Position numbers and translations under genes: made by a program. A stretch of 63,235 bases of DNA from Synechococcus sp. AG-679-C18 (GTDB taxonomy: Bacteria > Cyanobacteriota > Cyanobacteriia > PCC-6307 > Cyanobiaceae): assembly GCA_003210755.1 (NCBI GenBank), contig QCUL01000014.1, forward strand, positions 1-63,235, in the 5' to 3' direction. Shown one piece after another: positions 36,948-45,476 of this stretch. The stretch's first letter is position 1. Every line of letters starts with the position of its first letter. Under the pieces are notes generated by a model that saw only the letters and a list, made by a program, of their open reading frames with translations, had not been told where the DNA came from and did not search any database.

Positions 36948-39900
36948 TTAGCCATCCAGTTGTGGAGTTGGTGTGCGTTGCACACCTTGCCAGCGCTTGA
37001 GCTGCAAAAACATTGCTGGCACTACGAAGAGGGAGAGAAGTGTTGAAACCAATAAACCACTGAAAACCACAGTGCCAATGCTGATACGACTGGCCGAGCC
37101 GTTGCCTGTTGCGAGCAGTAGTGGAAGAAATCCGGCCAAAGACGTCACTGCTGTTAGCAAGATCGGACGCATCCGATTGATTGAGGCTCCTTCAATGGCT
37201 TCAAAAAGGCTGAGTCCCTGAGCTAAGCGCTGGTTCGCAAATTCAACAATCAGAATGCCGTTTTTTGCAGCGAGGCTGACAAGCACCAGCAGCCCCATTT
37301 GGGCATACACATCAAGGGGAAGACCGCGAAGTTTCAGGCCGATAAGTGCTCCCAGCAGCGCCATAGGAACAGTAAGAAGGATGATCAGGGGGTCTAAAAA
37401 ACTTTCAAATAAAGCTGCTAGTAGTAGGTACACCACTGTCAGCCCAAGGCCAAAAAGCGTCCACGAGACCTTTTCGGCTTGAAGTTCCTCTTTGGCGAGA
37501 CCTGTGAAAGCCAGCCCAAGATTGCTGCCTCCAGTGCGGTCATTGATGCTTTCCAGTTGATCAATTGCTTGCCCGCTGCTGACTCCTGAAGCAGGAATGG
37601 CGGTGATGCTGATCGAACGATTTTGGTTGAAATGACTAATGCTGCTAGCGCCTTCGATCTTTGTTAGTTGAGCCACGTTCGCTACTGATATCAGCTCACC
37701 ACTGCGATTACGTACCATCAAACTGGTGAGATCAGCTGGTTCAGCGCGCTGGCTTCCTTCCAGTTGTACATAGATAGTGCGGATCCTTCCCCCTTCGAAA
37801 GTGTCGTCGATGTAGCGACCTCCTATCGCTGTGCCGATGTCTCTCAAGGTGTTTCCAAGAGGTAGGTCAAGGGCAGCCATTTGGCTGCGGTCGAAGTCAA
37901 GTTGCCAGCGTGGTGAACTGGCGTTGAAGCGGGTGCTGACTCGTTCAAATTGGCCTGAATCCAAGGCACTTTGAATGAAGCGCTGGGCTTGCACCTCAAA
38001 ATCGGTCAAGCTGAGTTGTCCGCCGCTGCGGTCTAGCAATTGCAGCTGTAAGCCCGATTCGCTACTAAATCCCCGCACGGTGGGTGGTGTTGTCACTACC
38101 ACCGTTGCACCGCTGATTCGAGACTTCAAAGCTTTGCTGAGGCGTTGTTTGATCTTTTCGCTGCTGTTTTCTCGTCCTGATCTCTCCTCTAAAGGTGCCA
38201 AACGCAGATAAAACGATCCCTTATCTTCTCCGCTTTGTCCAAATGAGCTCCCGGCATAAAAATTCCCTGTTCGAATGTTTGGTTCTTCTTCCACGACCTG
38301 ACGAATCTGCTCCATCACCAATTCCGTTCGCGCGAGACTGGCTCCTTCTGGAAGAACGAAATAACCTCTTAACTGACCTTGGTCTTCATCGGGAATGAAA
38401 GCAGTTGGCATTGAAATTAGGCCGATGCTGGTCACAATCAGTCCGGTGATCAGGAGCGCGATAACTAATCGCCCTCGAGGCAGCCATCGTTCCAGTACTT
38501 GGGAGTAGCCAACTTGTAATCTGCCCATCCCTTTGCGGAGTGTGGCACTAAGACGTTTCAAAGGGCGAGGCAATCTTCCACCCCCTGGTCCGAGGACACG
38601 AGCGCAGGCCATCGGTGTAAATGTGAGTGCATTGAAGGTGGAGAAGAGAATGGCTCCTCCAATCGCTAGGGCTATCGGCTGATAAAGGCGTCCGATGGAA
38701 CCAGGGATCAGCAATACAGGCACAAATACTGCAGCTAAGACAAGTGATGTGGCGATCACCGCGCCTGCGAGTTCTGCCATTGCATCTTCAGCAGCGCCCT
38801 TGGGATCAGCTCCACGCTCGATTCGCCCAGCAATGTCTTCGCTAACCACAATCGCGTCATCGACGACGATTCCTGTGGCCAGGACGAGACCAAATAAAAT
38901 CAAACTATTGAGATTGGATCCACTGAGAAGAACCACAACCAAGCTGCCGATTAGGGCCACAGGCACAGCAATTCCAGGGATCATCGCGAGACGCCAACGC
39001 CCCAGAAACAGCAACAGAACCACCAGTACCAGAAGCACCGCATCACGAAGAGTGCCCAGGGTCCGATCCAGATTGGCCTGAACCGTTTCGCCCACGTTGA
39101 CGATTAACTGCATGGTGAGGCCAGGCGGGAAGCTGTCTTGAAGGCGAGCAAGTTGGCCCAACACGGCTTTGCTGACGTCAAGAGCATTCGCTCCATCTCG
39201 TTGGTAAATCCCAACAGCAACGGAGCTTTCACCCTGCAGGTTCAAGGCGCTACTCCCGTAGTTCTCCTTGCCAAGCTCGACTTTGCCAACATCACTGAGG
39301 CGAACGAGTCCTCCGCCCTCCAGGCGCTTCACCACCATCGACTCAAAGTCCGAACGGCTGCGTAGGCGTCCTTCGGCATCCACCGGAAGACTCAACATCT
39401 GGCCGGCGGGTGCTGGGGCTACCCCCAAACTGCCGATCGCTGCAAGAACATTCTGTTCGGCTAAAGCTTGTGTGATGTCGTTTGTCGTGAGCTTGTATTG
39501 CTCCAACCGATTTGGGTTGAGCCAGAGGCGAAAGGCAAGCTCACTGCTGCCGAACACACGAATATCCCCAACTCCTGGAGTGCTTTGTAGTGATTCGCGC
39601 AGTGTCTGGTCTAGCCAGCCGCCAATAAAGGTTGGAACGTACATCCCTTTTGGGGCACTGAAGCCCAAAATCAGCAGGATGTCGTCAGATGAGCGGCGTA
39701 CGTTTAAACCCTGCCGCGTAACGGATTGAGGAAGTCGGCGATTGGCAAGATTCACCTCGTTTTGAACTTTGATCGCGTTGAGTTGTGGATCGCCATCTTT
39801 AAACCGCAGGCTGATACTGGCCCCGCCTTGTCGACTACTGGAGCTCATGCTCTCAAGCCCTTCAAGGCCATTGAGTTGTCTTTCAAGGACGGCAGTCACG

Positions 39901-40088
39901 CTTTGTTCGACTACCTCTGGGCTTGCTGCGGGAAAGCTGGCACTGACGCTGACACGCGTCGGTGCCAGCTGAGGTAAATCCTCGAGCCCCAATCTTGTGA
40001 GTGAAACAATTCCCGCCAGCAGAACAAGCAGGCTGCAGACAATTGTCAGGACCGGCCGCCTTAGAAAGGGCTGGGAGATGGACCGCAA
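36948..40088 (-). CDS. RND-family efflux transporter, inner-membrane pump (AcrB/HAE1-like)
   Basis: A 1046-residue proton-driven exporter with 12 membrane helices and two large periplasmic loops. The proton-relay motif [14 protein letters not shown] (adjacent Asp-Asp) lies in TM4, and the second half repeats the fold ([28 protein letters not shown]). No membrane-fusion or outer-membrane partner gene is in the window, so the partner must be elsewhere or the pump works alone. The start is a TTG at 40086-40088 and is uncertain because no ATG or GTG fits. Substrate unknown. Confidence 0.93.
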   Translation of the reverse strand: MRSISQPFLRRPVLTIVCSLLVLLAGIVSLTRLGLEDLPQLAPTRVSVSASFPAASPEVVEQSVTAVLERQLNGLEGLESMSSSSRQGGASISLRFKDGDPQLNAIKVQNEVNLANRRLPQSVTRQGLNVRRSSDDILLILGFSAPKGMYVPTFIGGWLDQTLRESLQSTPGVGDIRVFGSSELAFRLWLNPNRLEQYKLTTNDITQALAEQNVLAAIGSLGVAPAPAGQMLSLPVDAEGRLRSRSDFESMVVKRLEGGGLVRLSDVGKVELGKENYGSSALNLQGESSVAVGIYQRDGANALDVSKAVLGQLARLQDSFPPGLTMQLIVNVGETVQANLDRTLGTLRDAVLLVLVVLLLFLGRWRLAMIPGIAVPVALIGSLVVVLLSGSNLNSLILFGLVLATGIVVDDAIVVSEDIAGRIERGADPKGAAEDAMAELAGAVIATSLVLAAVFVPVLLIPGSIGRLYQPIALAIGGAILFSTFNALTFTPMACARVLGPGGGRLPRPLKRLSATLRKGMGRLQVGYSQVLERWLPRGRLVIALLITGLIVTSIGLISMPTAFIPDEDQGQLRGYFVLPEGASLARTELVMEQIRQVVEEEPNIRTGNFYAGSSFGQSGEDKGSFYLRLAPLEERSGRENSSEKIKQRLSKALKSRISGATVVVTTPPTVRGFSSESGLQLQLLDRSGGQLSLTDFEVQAQRFIQSALDSGQFERVSTRFNASSPRWQLDFDRSQMAALDLPLGNTLRDIGTAIGGRYIDDTFEGGRIRTIYVQLEGSQRAEPADLTSLMVRNRSGELISVANVAQLTKIEGASSISHFNQNRSISITAIPASGVSSGQAIDQLESINDRTGGSNLGLAFTGLAKEELQAEKVSWTLFGLGLTVVYLLLAALFESFLDPLIILLTVPMALLGALIGLKLRGLPLDVYAQMGLLVLVSLAAKNGILIVEFANQRLAQGLSLFEAIEGASINRMRPILLTAVTSLAGFLPLLLATGNGSASRISIGTVVFSGLLVSTLLSLFVVPAMFLQLKRWQGVQRTPTPQLDG

Positions 40089-40128
40089 GGCGGCACCTGC
40101 TGCAAAAACGGCTTGATCTTGGCAGTTG

Positions 40129-40168
40129 AAAGCCCCGGTTGAGCAGAAAGTCGCTCAGCCGAGGCTTT
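40129..40168 (-). terminator. Hairpin between psaL and the RND gene, likely psaL terminator
   Basis: AAAGCC and GGCTTT (40129-40134 / 40163-40168) flank a second stem GGTTGAGC / GCTCAGCC with loop AGAAAGTC and a small internal loop. On the minus strand the stem ends in TTTCAA. It lies 30 bases after the psaL stop and would insulate the RND gene. Confidence 0.65.
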
Positions 40169-40198
40169 GATGTTCTATGAAATCTCGGGCGTTATGGC

Positions 40199-40690
40199 TT
40201 AGCCAACGCTCCAGACTCCTCCTGCGATATCCACGAGCGGGGCGACCAATGCAGTCCCTGTCAGGAACCAGGCGAATGCCGCTCCACCACATCCGCCAAG
40301 CCAGAAGCCACTAGCAAATTCAGCCCAGCCTGCTTTGGTGAATAGATCAGCGGGCGGGTTGTCAATCGTGGCGTCAGGGGGTTGAACATTGGGTCCATTC
40401 CCCGCACTGCCGTAGATCGACATGCAGATGGTCAGGATCGAAACCAGTCCGATTGATGCCAAGAGCCCAGCAGTTGTTGCGTAGTCCGTTGAGCGCATCG
40501 GTCCGCAAACCGTAAATGGCCCATAAAGGAAGAACCCGTGGGCCATGCCAATTTCAAGACCACGCCGGTTGGGAGACAAAGATGGGCGATAGGCGGGCAA
40601 GGCATTGAGGAAGGCCTTGGTGAAATAGCTGCTGTTCACCGGGGTGGCCAGGTTGCCAACGGTGGGATCGGCGACGGGGGTCACGGTCAT
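40199..40690 (-). CDS. psaL: Photosystem I subunit XI
   Basis: A 163-residue thylakoid protein that forms the PSI trimer contact. It starts with a polar stretch, followed by [40 protein letters not shown] and membrane helices around residues 75-95 and 135-160. It lies 56 bases downstream of psaI, and the two are transcribed together as in most cyanobacteria. Confidence 0.97.
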   Translation of the reverse strand: MTVTPVADPTVGNLATPVNSSYFTKAFLNALPAYRPSLSPNRRGLEIGMAHGFFLYGPFTVCGPMRSTDYATTAGLLASIGLVSILTICMSIYGSAGNGPNVQPPDATIDNPPADLFTKAGWAEFASGFWLGGCGGAAFAWFLTGTALVAPLVDIAGGVWSVG

Positions 40691-40746
40691 GGAAAGAAAG
40701 GCGAGTTGTTAGCGAAATGCAGAGGTGATCTGGGGGGCTCCGCCGA

Positions 40747-40863
40747 TCAGTCAGTTGCTTCGATCACATTGAAAAGCAAAGCCATAGCAACGGCTGGTCC
40801 CATGATTCCGACAAGGGGGACAAACACCGAGGGCATCCAGGCAGCGACGAATTCTCCGGTCAT
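40747..40863 (-). CDS. psaI: Photosystem I subunit VIII
   Basis: A 38-residue single-helix PSI subunit: MTGEFVAAWMPSVFVPLVGI, then a hydrophobic stretch ending in EATD. It packs next to PsaL in the trimer core. The ATG at 40861-40863 gives the family's usual length; an earlier in-frame start would add 25 polar residues not found in PsaI. Short enough to be missed by size cut-offs. Located immediately upstream of psaL. Confidence 0.93.
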   Translation of the reverse strand: MTGEFVAAWMPSVFVPLVGIMGPAVAMALLFNVIEATD

Positions 40864-40974
40864 GGCGACGCCAAAAGGTCCGTCATTACTGTATAGAAGG
40901 CCTAACGGGCGGTCCGTCTTCGATCCAGACGGTGACATAAAAGTTCAATCCCTGGTTTTGGTGATCTCTCTCTC

Positions 40975-41466
40975 ATGAATCAGTTCCTTGCTGGTGGCGC
41001 TGCTTTTGTTTTGGTCGTTGTCCTCTGGGGACTAGGGCGACGCCCGTCAAAAATTCTTCTCAGCAGCACAGATGCAGGCATGGTTGCTGCCCTTAATAGG
41101 GCTCAGCTCGGTTTGGTTGAGGGTGAGTTAAACGAGGAGATTCTCTTGCCTGAGCCCATCAGCGAGGTCGAAAACAATCAGCCTCCTTGGCAGCGACCCT
41201 CTTCTGTGTCTCAAATAATTGCTCTAGAGATGCGATTGCGACTTGCGCTTAATCACGGTCATCCTGATGAGCGTTTGGAAGCGATGCAAATTGCCTCCGA
41301 ATGGGGTCATCGGTCCATCCTGCCTTTACTGCGGAGGGGGCTTCGTGATGCTGATGCTCGAATTGTGGAGTTGTCAGCTGCAGCGATTGAGCAGCATCGT
41401 GGTGTCCCCAAGCTCACTCCAATTCAACAAGCACGGCCACCGCGCAACGTGGCGCGGATGCGGTAG
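40975..41466 (+). CDS. Membrane-anchored HEAT-repeat protein
   Basis: A 163-residue protein with an N-terminal membrane anchor (about 4-20) and a C-terminal HEAT-like segment, residues about 80-145 (LRLALNHGHPDERLEAMQIA, SILPLLRRGLRDADARIVEL). Function unknown; HEAT repeats usually mediate protein contacts. It is divergent from psaI with 111 bases between, suggesting a possible shared promoter region. Its 3' end overlaps the convergent glycosyltransferase gene by 43 bases. Confidence 0.75.
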   Translation: MNQFLAGGAAFVLVVVLWGLGRRPSKILLSSTDAGMVAALNRAQLGLVEGELNEEILLPEPISEVENNQPPWQRPSSVSQIIALEMRLRLALNHGHPDERLEAMQIASEWGHRSILPLLRRGLRDADARIVELSAAAIEQHRGVPKLTPIQQARPPRNVARMR

Positions 41467-42428
41467 ATCGGTCTGCCTTGGCTTTCGTGATAAGTGCGGA
41501 TAAGCAGCTCTGCCAATAATCCAAAGCAGAACAATTGAATTCCCGCCAACCCCAAAACAACAGCCAGAGTCAGCAGAGGACGATTGGCAATGTCTGCCCC
41601 TTGAATCTTGATCAGGAGGAGGTAGGTACTTGCAATCACGCTTAATGCAATCGCAATCAGGCCAGCGAAGCCGAATACGTACATCGGGCGAGTTAGGAAT
41701 CGTTTCATGAACCACACGGTTAGGAGATCCATCAGAACCCTGAATGTTCGATCAATTCCGTATTTGCTACTTCCGTACTGTCGAGCCCGGTGATTCACCT
41801 TGACTTCGGTGATTCTTGCTCCTTCAATGAAGGCCAGCGCGGGGAGGAAGCGGTGAAGTTCTCCATAAAGCCGCATATCGGCGAGAACAGCTCTGTCGTA
41901 AGCCTTCAGTGAGCAGCCGTAATCATGAAGTTTCACGCCAGTGACTCTGCCGATGAGTCGGTTGGCGAGTCGGGAGGGTAATTTTCGCTGCAGTTCAGCG
42001 TCCTGACGTTGATGCCGCCAACCGCTTACGAGGTCATATCCCTCGCGAAGTTTCGCAAGAAGTATGGGTATGTCAGAAGGATCATTTTGTAGATCGCCAT
42101 CCAAGCTGACGATGACGCCCCCCCTGGCCACATCAAAACCCGCTGCCATGGCAGCGGTTTGACCATAGTTTTTGCGTAAAATTACGCCAACGAGCTCTGG
42201 TACTTCTTCGCTGATTTGTTCCAGTACTGCTGCAGTGTTATCCGCAGATCCATCATTGACGAGGACTAGCTCAAAGCGCTCACCTGTGGGCCTAAGGGCT
42301 TTAAGCAATTGCTCAACTAGCTCGGGGAGGCTCTCTTCTTCGTTGTAGATCGGCACCACTACCGATAGGTCGAGACTGCTCCCCTCGTGTTCGGCCGCGA
42401 CAGAGAGTGCTGCTGAGCTCAGAGACAT
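41424..42428 (-). CDS. Family 2 glycosyltransferase (GtrB/DPM1-like)
   Basis: A protein of about 334 residues. The GT2 domain has LSVVVPIYNEEESLPELVE, LVNDGSADNT and SLDGDLQNDP (the metal-binding DxD). HDYGCSLKAYDRAVL and YGSSKYGIDRTFRVLMDL follow. Two C-terminal transmembrane helices (about 240-300) match undecaprenyl/dolichyl-phosphate sugar transferases that load sugars on a lipid carrier. The ATG at 42426-42428 was chosen; an upstream TTG (42452) is possible. It probably feeds cell-envelope glycans, consistent with the neighbouring NlpC peptidase. Confidence 0.9.
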   Translation of the reverse strand: MSLSSAALSVAAEHEGSSLDLSVVVPIYNEEESLPELVEQLLKALRPTGERFELVLVNDGSADNTAAVLEQISEEVPELVGVILRKNYGQTAAMAAGFDVARGGVIVSLDGDLQNDPSDIPILLAKLREGYDLVSGWRHQRQDAELQRKLPSRLANRLIGRVTGVKLHDYGCSLKAYDRAVLADMRLYGELHRFLPALAFIEGARITEVKVNHRARQYGSSKYGIDRTFRVLMDLLTVWFMKRFLTRPMYVFGFAGLIAIALSVIASTYLLLIKIQGADIANRPLLTLAVVLGLAGIQLFCFGLLAELLIRTYHESQGRPIYRIRATLRGGRAC

Positions 42429-42478
42429 CCAGATGGGGAGAGATGCGAGCAACTTAAGCCCGCATCAATGGGATCCCT

Positions 42479-43216
42479 TCAGGTCAGCGTGCTGCCGTCA
42501 TGGCATCTCTCCACTCTGCCTGCACCGCGAAGTTCTGCGCGGTAGTGGGATGCCACAGGGTGCTGGTCTGAGGGGTGGATGCTGTCCATGCCAATCCCGT
42601 TGCGACCGTTCTCTTTCCCTGAACTGTGCAAGTAGCGACCGTCTTCGAGATGAATAGCCACGTGGGTACAGCGATGTGGCGTGCCAAAAAACAAAAGGTC
42701 CCCTGGCTGCAGCAGTTGATGATTGCCAGGGTGAACCGCCACGGGGGTGCAAAACCGTTCTTGTTGGTAGGCATCTCTTGGTAACCAGATGCTTTGGTTG
42801 GCAAATGCAGTTTGAACAAGACCTGAGCAGTCGAGATCAGGACCGATTGTTCCTCCCCAAAGGTAGGTATTTGGGATCTGAGCGGCATCCTCCAGCCAAC
42901 GAAGCACAGAAGGAAGACGGATTTGGATGCTCGCCGCATCGAGTAGTCGGGGTCGCCAGTCTCGGGCTCCCTGTTGGGTCCCGTTGAGATCGTTAATTGT
43001 GAGCCAACAGGGATAACCATCCTCGATCAGAGCAGCCCTCACTCTGGGTGCACCAGGGATCGGATCCATCAGAACTCGGAATCGTCTACCGGCGCAGGCC
43101 TGTGTTGCGAGTCCGCTGCCATGGCTGCGCGAAAAGCCATTGACATCAGCATTCAGTATCCAACAGCTCCCCTTGATCAGCTGTTCGGGTGCGAGCGCTG
43201 TGCCTAGGGTCGGCAT
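42479..43216 (-). CDS. NlpC/P60 family cysteine peptidase
   Basis: A 245-residue peptidoglycan-type endopeptidase. The NlpC/P60 catalytic domain fills the C-terminal half: the catalytic Cys130 in DCSGLVQTAF, the His185 region CTHVAIHL and His197 (YLHSSG). The N-terminal 100 residues are a beta-rich, SH3-like region. No signal peptide is seen; cyanobacterial relatives often act on wall peptides. It diverges from the serine hydrolase with a gap of only 17 bases. Confidence 0.88.
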   Translation of the reverse strand: MPTLGTALAPEQLIKGSCWILNADVNGFSRSHGSGLATQACAGRRFRVLMDPIPGAPRVRAALIEDGYPCWLTINDLNGTQQGARDWRPRLLDAASIQIRLPSVLRWLEDAAQIPNTYLWGGTIGPDLDCSGLVQTAFANQSIWLPRDAYQQERFCTPVAVHPGNHQLLQPGDLLFFGTPHRCTHVAIHLEDGRYLHSSGKENGRNGIGMDSIHPSDQHPVASHYRAELRGAGRVERCHDGSTLT

Positions 43217-43233
43217 TGACTGATGCCAGGGCT

Positions 43234-44133
43234 ATGGCGTTCTACCGTGCCGAGTCGGCGATGCAGGATTTTCTCTCCGGCTTGATCGATCGATTGGCTG
43301 ATCAGGGTCGCCCCGGTTTGCATGAGCAGATCTCCGTCAATTGGGTGCGATACAACAAGGTCAATTTGGCAACAGGGAGCGGATGCGGGGCGGCATGGGC
43401 TGATCAAAAGTCTGTCTATCCAGCGAGCGTTGCGAAATTGGTTTATGCCGTCGCGGTTGAGGCTTGGCTGCAAAAAGGTTTCCTTTTGGAAACGATCGAA
43501 TTGCGGCGAGCTTTGAACGACATGATTGCGATCTCAAGCAATGATGCAACTGGATTAATCGTGGATCTTCTGACTGGAACATCCAGCGGACCTGATCTGC
43601 AGGGAGAGGCCTGGATGAGTTGGCAACGGCAGCGTCAACTGGTGAATGAATGGTTATCGGATTTTGGTTGGGGTGAGTTTGACAGGGTGAATTGCTGCCA
43701 AAAAACATGGGGGGATGGGCCTTATGGCAGAGAAAAAATGTTTTACGGAGACAACAACAGCAATCGCAATGCCCTCTGCACTGCCGCGGTGTCTCGTTTG
43801 CTAGAGGCGGTAATGACCGATGGCCTCCTTTCCCCTCCGGCTTGCCAGCGTCTGCGTTCAGCGCTTGATCGGTCTTTGGATCAAAAGGAGAGGAGAGCGG
43901 ATCCTGAAAATCAAGTTGATGGTTTCCTCGGGGAGGGATTGCCTGAAAACAGCAGACTTTGGAGTAAGGCAGGCTGGATGAGTGAGGCGAGGCATGACGC
44001 GGCATGGTCTGTTCAGCCTGCTGGCCAGACCCAGCTGTTGGTGGTTTTCAGCGTCGGAACTGAGCGTTCCAATGACAAAGAGTTGCTGCCAATCATGGCT
44101 AAAGAACTGACAGGATTTCAATTAGATATCTGA
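43234..44133 (+). CDS. Serine hydrolase of the class A beta-lactamase fold
   Basis: A 299-residue protein with SxxK (Ser65-Val-Ala-Lys68), an SSN motif at 101-103 in place of Ser-Asp-Asn, and a KAG near the end replacing KTG. These mark the penicillin-recognising serine hydrolase superfamily. With altered SDN/KTG motifs it may be a wall-peptide hydrolase or an esterase, and beta-lactam hydrolysis cannot be claimed. No clear signal peptide. ATG at 43234 chosen; an in-frame upstream start overlaps the NlpC gene. Confidence 0.82.
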   Translation: MAFYRAESAMQDFLSGLIDRLADQGRPGLHEQISVNWVRYNKVNLATGSGCGAAWADQKSVYPASVAKLVYAVAVEAWLQKGFLLETIELRRALNDMIAISSNDATGLIVDLLTGTSSGPDLQGEAWMSWQRQRQLVNEWLSDFGWGEFDRVNCCQKTWGDGPYGREKMFYGDNNSNRNALCTAAVSRLLEAVMTDGLLSPPACQRLRSALDRSLDQKERRADPENQVDGFLGEGLPENSRLWSKAGWMSEARHDAAWSVQPAGQTQLLVVFSVGTERSNDKELLPIMAKELTGFQLDI

Positions 44134-44195
44134 GCCTTGTATGTCAATAAGATGAATAAAATATATAAAAGACAGCTCATTTGTGGTGAGCTTTG

Positions 44196-44220
44196 CACAA
44201 TAAATTTCTACTTTATTGTG
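44196..44220 (+). terminator. Perfect 9-bp AT-rich hairpin after the serine hydrolase
   Basis: CACAATAAA, loop TTTCTAC, TTTATTGTG. It lies 62 bases after the serine hydrolase stop and is preceded by a smaller hairpin. There is no long U-run after it, so terminator function is only likely. Confidence 0.4.
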
Positions 44221-44380
44221 TGAGCAGCTTGCCATAAGACTGGCTGTGCTTGAAAGTATTGGATTAAAATCTTGAAAGTATTGCTTGGTCGTAAAGAGTA
44301 AGCCCTGAGACTTTTAAAGCAAAAGAGCGAGTATTTTGTGATATTTTTTGTATATGAATAGTGACTGTCTCAGGCCTTCG

Positions 44381-44521
44381 ATGATTAGCCTCAATGCCGT
44401 TAGACGCACTAAAGCTAAGCAACAAGCGGGGATTCTTGGTTATTTTTTCCTTCGATTAGTTGGGTCGGGATTCCATTTCTGCCTTGCTGTTTTATATAAC
44501 TTAATTCGCTTAAGCCGCTGA
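44381..44521 (+). CDS. Possible small basic-hydrophobic protein
   Basis: A 46-codon frame starting ATG at 44381 and ending TGA. The predicted peptide begins MISLNAVRRTKAKQQ (basic) and continues with a hydrophobic stretch of about 25 residues containing one Cys, ending with LIRLSR. This resembles a small membrane protein but has no good ribosome-binding site and no recognised relatives. Could be chance. Confidence 0.2.
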   Translation: MISLNAVRRTKAKQQAGILGYFFLRLVGSGFHFCLAVLYNLIRLSR

Positions 44522-44750
44522 TTGGCCATGACATAAATGCCAAATATTTGCAGCGTATTTTAATTGCAATTTATCAACGTCATGCTGAAAGATATGGGCG
44601 TCTAAATGTATTGATGGAACGAAGAAGATTATGAGGTATTTAAGGAATAAATGAGATCCTTGTTTAAACTGAGCCTGTCTAGAATGTCCAATTAATATGG
44701 CTGATATACGATTCAGCTGAGTTGGCTTTTGCGCTTTGAAAAAATAAATT

Positions 44751-45074
44751 CTAGTATATTTTACCTGATCGGAAATCATTTTCTTCAGATTTTAGTTCCG
44801 AGGAGCTGCATGTTGATTGAGCGTAATGGACTAAATTTTTAAAGCCTGGTGGTACTAGTTTAGGGCATAATTGGCCCACTTCAATTGCTTGTGGGCAGAA
44901 ATATACCCCTTTCCATCTATTAAGAAATCTCCCTTTTATCTCATCTGAAAATATAAAACCTTGCTTGTGTGCAAATTCAATGATTTCTGTGGGTTCAAGG
45001 TTCGATAGTTTTGAGCGAAAGTCTGAATCAGCTCTTGCTCTATCAATAAAGGCATGTAGTTGCGATTTAGTCAT
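44751..45074 (-). CDS. Nif11-like domain protein
   Basis: A 107-residue protein. Residues 1-47 match the Nif11 leader-type domain: MTKSQLHAFIDRARADSDFR, then a helix ending FAHKQGFIFSDEI. Nif11 domains serve as leaders of ribosomally made, modified peptides (such as prochlorosins) or as stand-alone proteins of unknown role in cyanobacteria. Here no double-glycine cleavage site follows. The rest is a 60-residue tail with three cysteines (Cys60, Cys70, Cys89) and Trp/Tyr-rich sequence. No lanthipeptide-type modification or transport gene is nearby. It diverges from the bilin lyase across 402 bases. Precursor peptide or accessory factor cannot be decided. Confidence 0.7.
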   Translation of the reverse strand: MTKSQLHAFIDRARADSDFRSKLSNLEPTEIIEFAHKQGFIFSDEIKGRFLNRWKGVYFCPQAIEVGQLCPKLVPPGFKNLVHYAQSTCSSSELKSEENDFRSGKIY

Positions 45075-45476
45075 AGGCCTTTAAAGTTTAACTAGATATA
45101 TACAGCAAGCGACTAGAGGAGAGACCAAAAACCAAATATATATTCATAATTAGCATAATCCTGGCGTAGAAGCATGAATTTACGTCAAGCATGATCAGCA
45201 AAACTCAACCGTGCCTCTTCTTTTTATGATTCAAATCAATCATTTTTTTCTCATTATTTTCCTTGCTTGGTTCTGTATAGGAAGGAGTACTAATCTTATG
45301 CGCTTCTGTCTAGCTTGGCATTCATAATTGGAATAAACATCCCTCCGATTTATGTATTCTTAAATGACGGTGCCTTTTCAAGCTCTCTCTTGCTGTAAGT
45401 GCAATTATTAATTATTTTTGTTTTGGGCTCAAAAACTCGGTCTTATTAGTAGTCTTGTCAGGAGATTGTTTTTTTT
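45075..45476 (+). promoter_or_regulatory. Divergent Nif11 / bilin-lyase upstream region
   Basis: 402 AT-rich bases between two divergent genes, probably with promoters for both. It contains a candidate small ORF (45226-45327), a very strong Shine-Dalgarno-like AGGAAGGAG (45279-45287), and the lyase ribosome-binding site AGGAGA at 45460-45465. No tRNA, repeat or longer gene is seen. Confidence 0.5.
45226..45327 (+). CDS. Possible leader peptide / small membrane ORF upstream of the lyase
   Basis: A 33-codon frame, hydrophobic (MIQINHFFLIIFLAWFC...), with no ribosome-binding site at its own ATG. An internal in-frame ATG at 45298 has AGGAAGGAG ten bases upstream and would give the nine-residue peptide MRFCLAWHS. 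Either could be a regulatory leader of the lyase 150 bases downstream; chance occurrence is not excluded. Confidence 0.25.
   Translation: MIQINHFFLIIFLAWFCIGRSTNLMRFCLAWHS

Larger units (their letters stand above)
44134..44750. other. AT-rich gene-poor stretch
   Basis: 617 bases without a convincing gene. It contains two tandem hairpins just after the serine hydrolase: AGCTCA/TGAGCT (44174-44192) and CACAATAAA/TTTATTGTG (44196-44220, perfect 9-bp stem), which may end that transcript. The middle holds a low-confidence small ORF at 44381-44521. Base composition is visibly more AT-rich than the surrounding genes. Confidence 0.6.

Noticed and set aside
44510-44779. Minus-strand 89-codon frame overlapping the 3' end of the Nif11 gene
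   Set aside because: Overlaps the better-supported Nif11 frame, has no ribosome-binding site and no recognisable domain.
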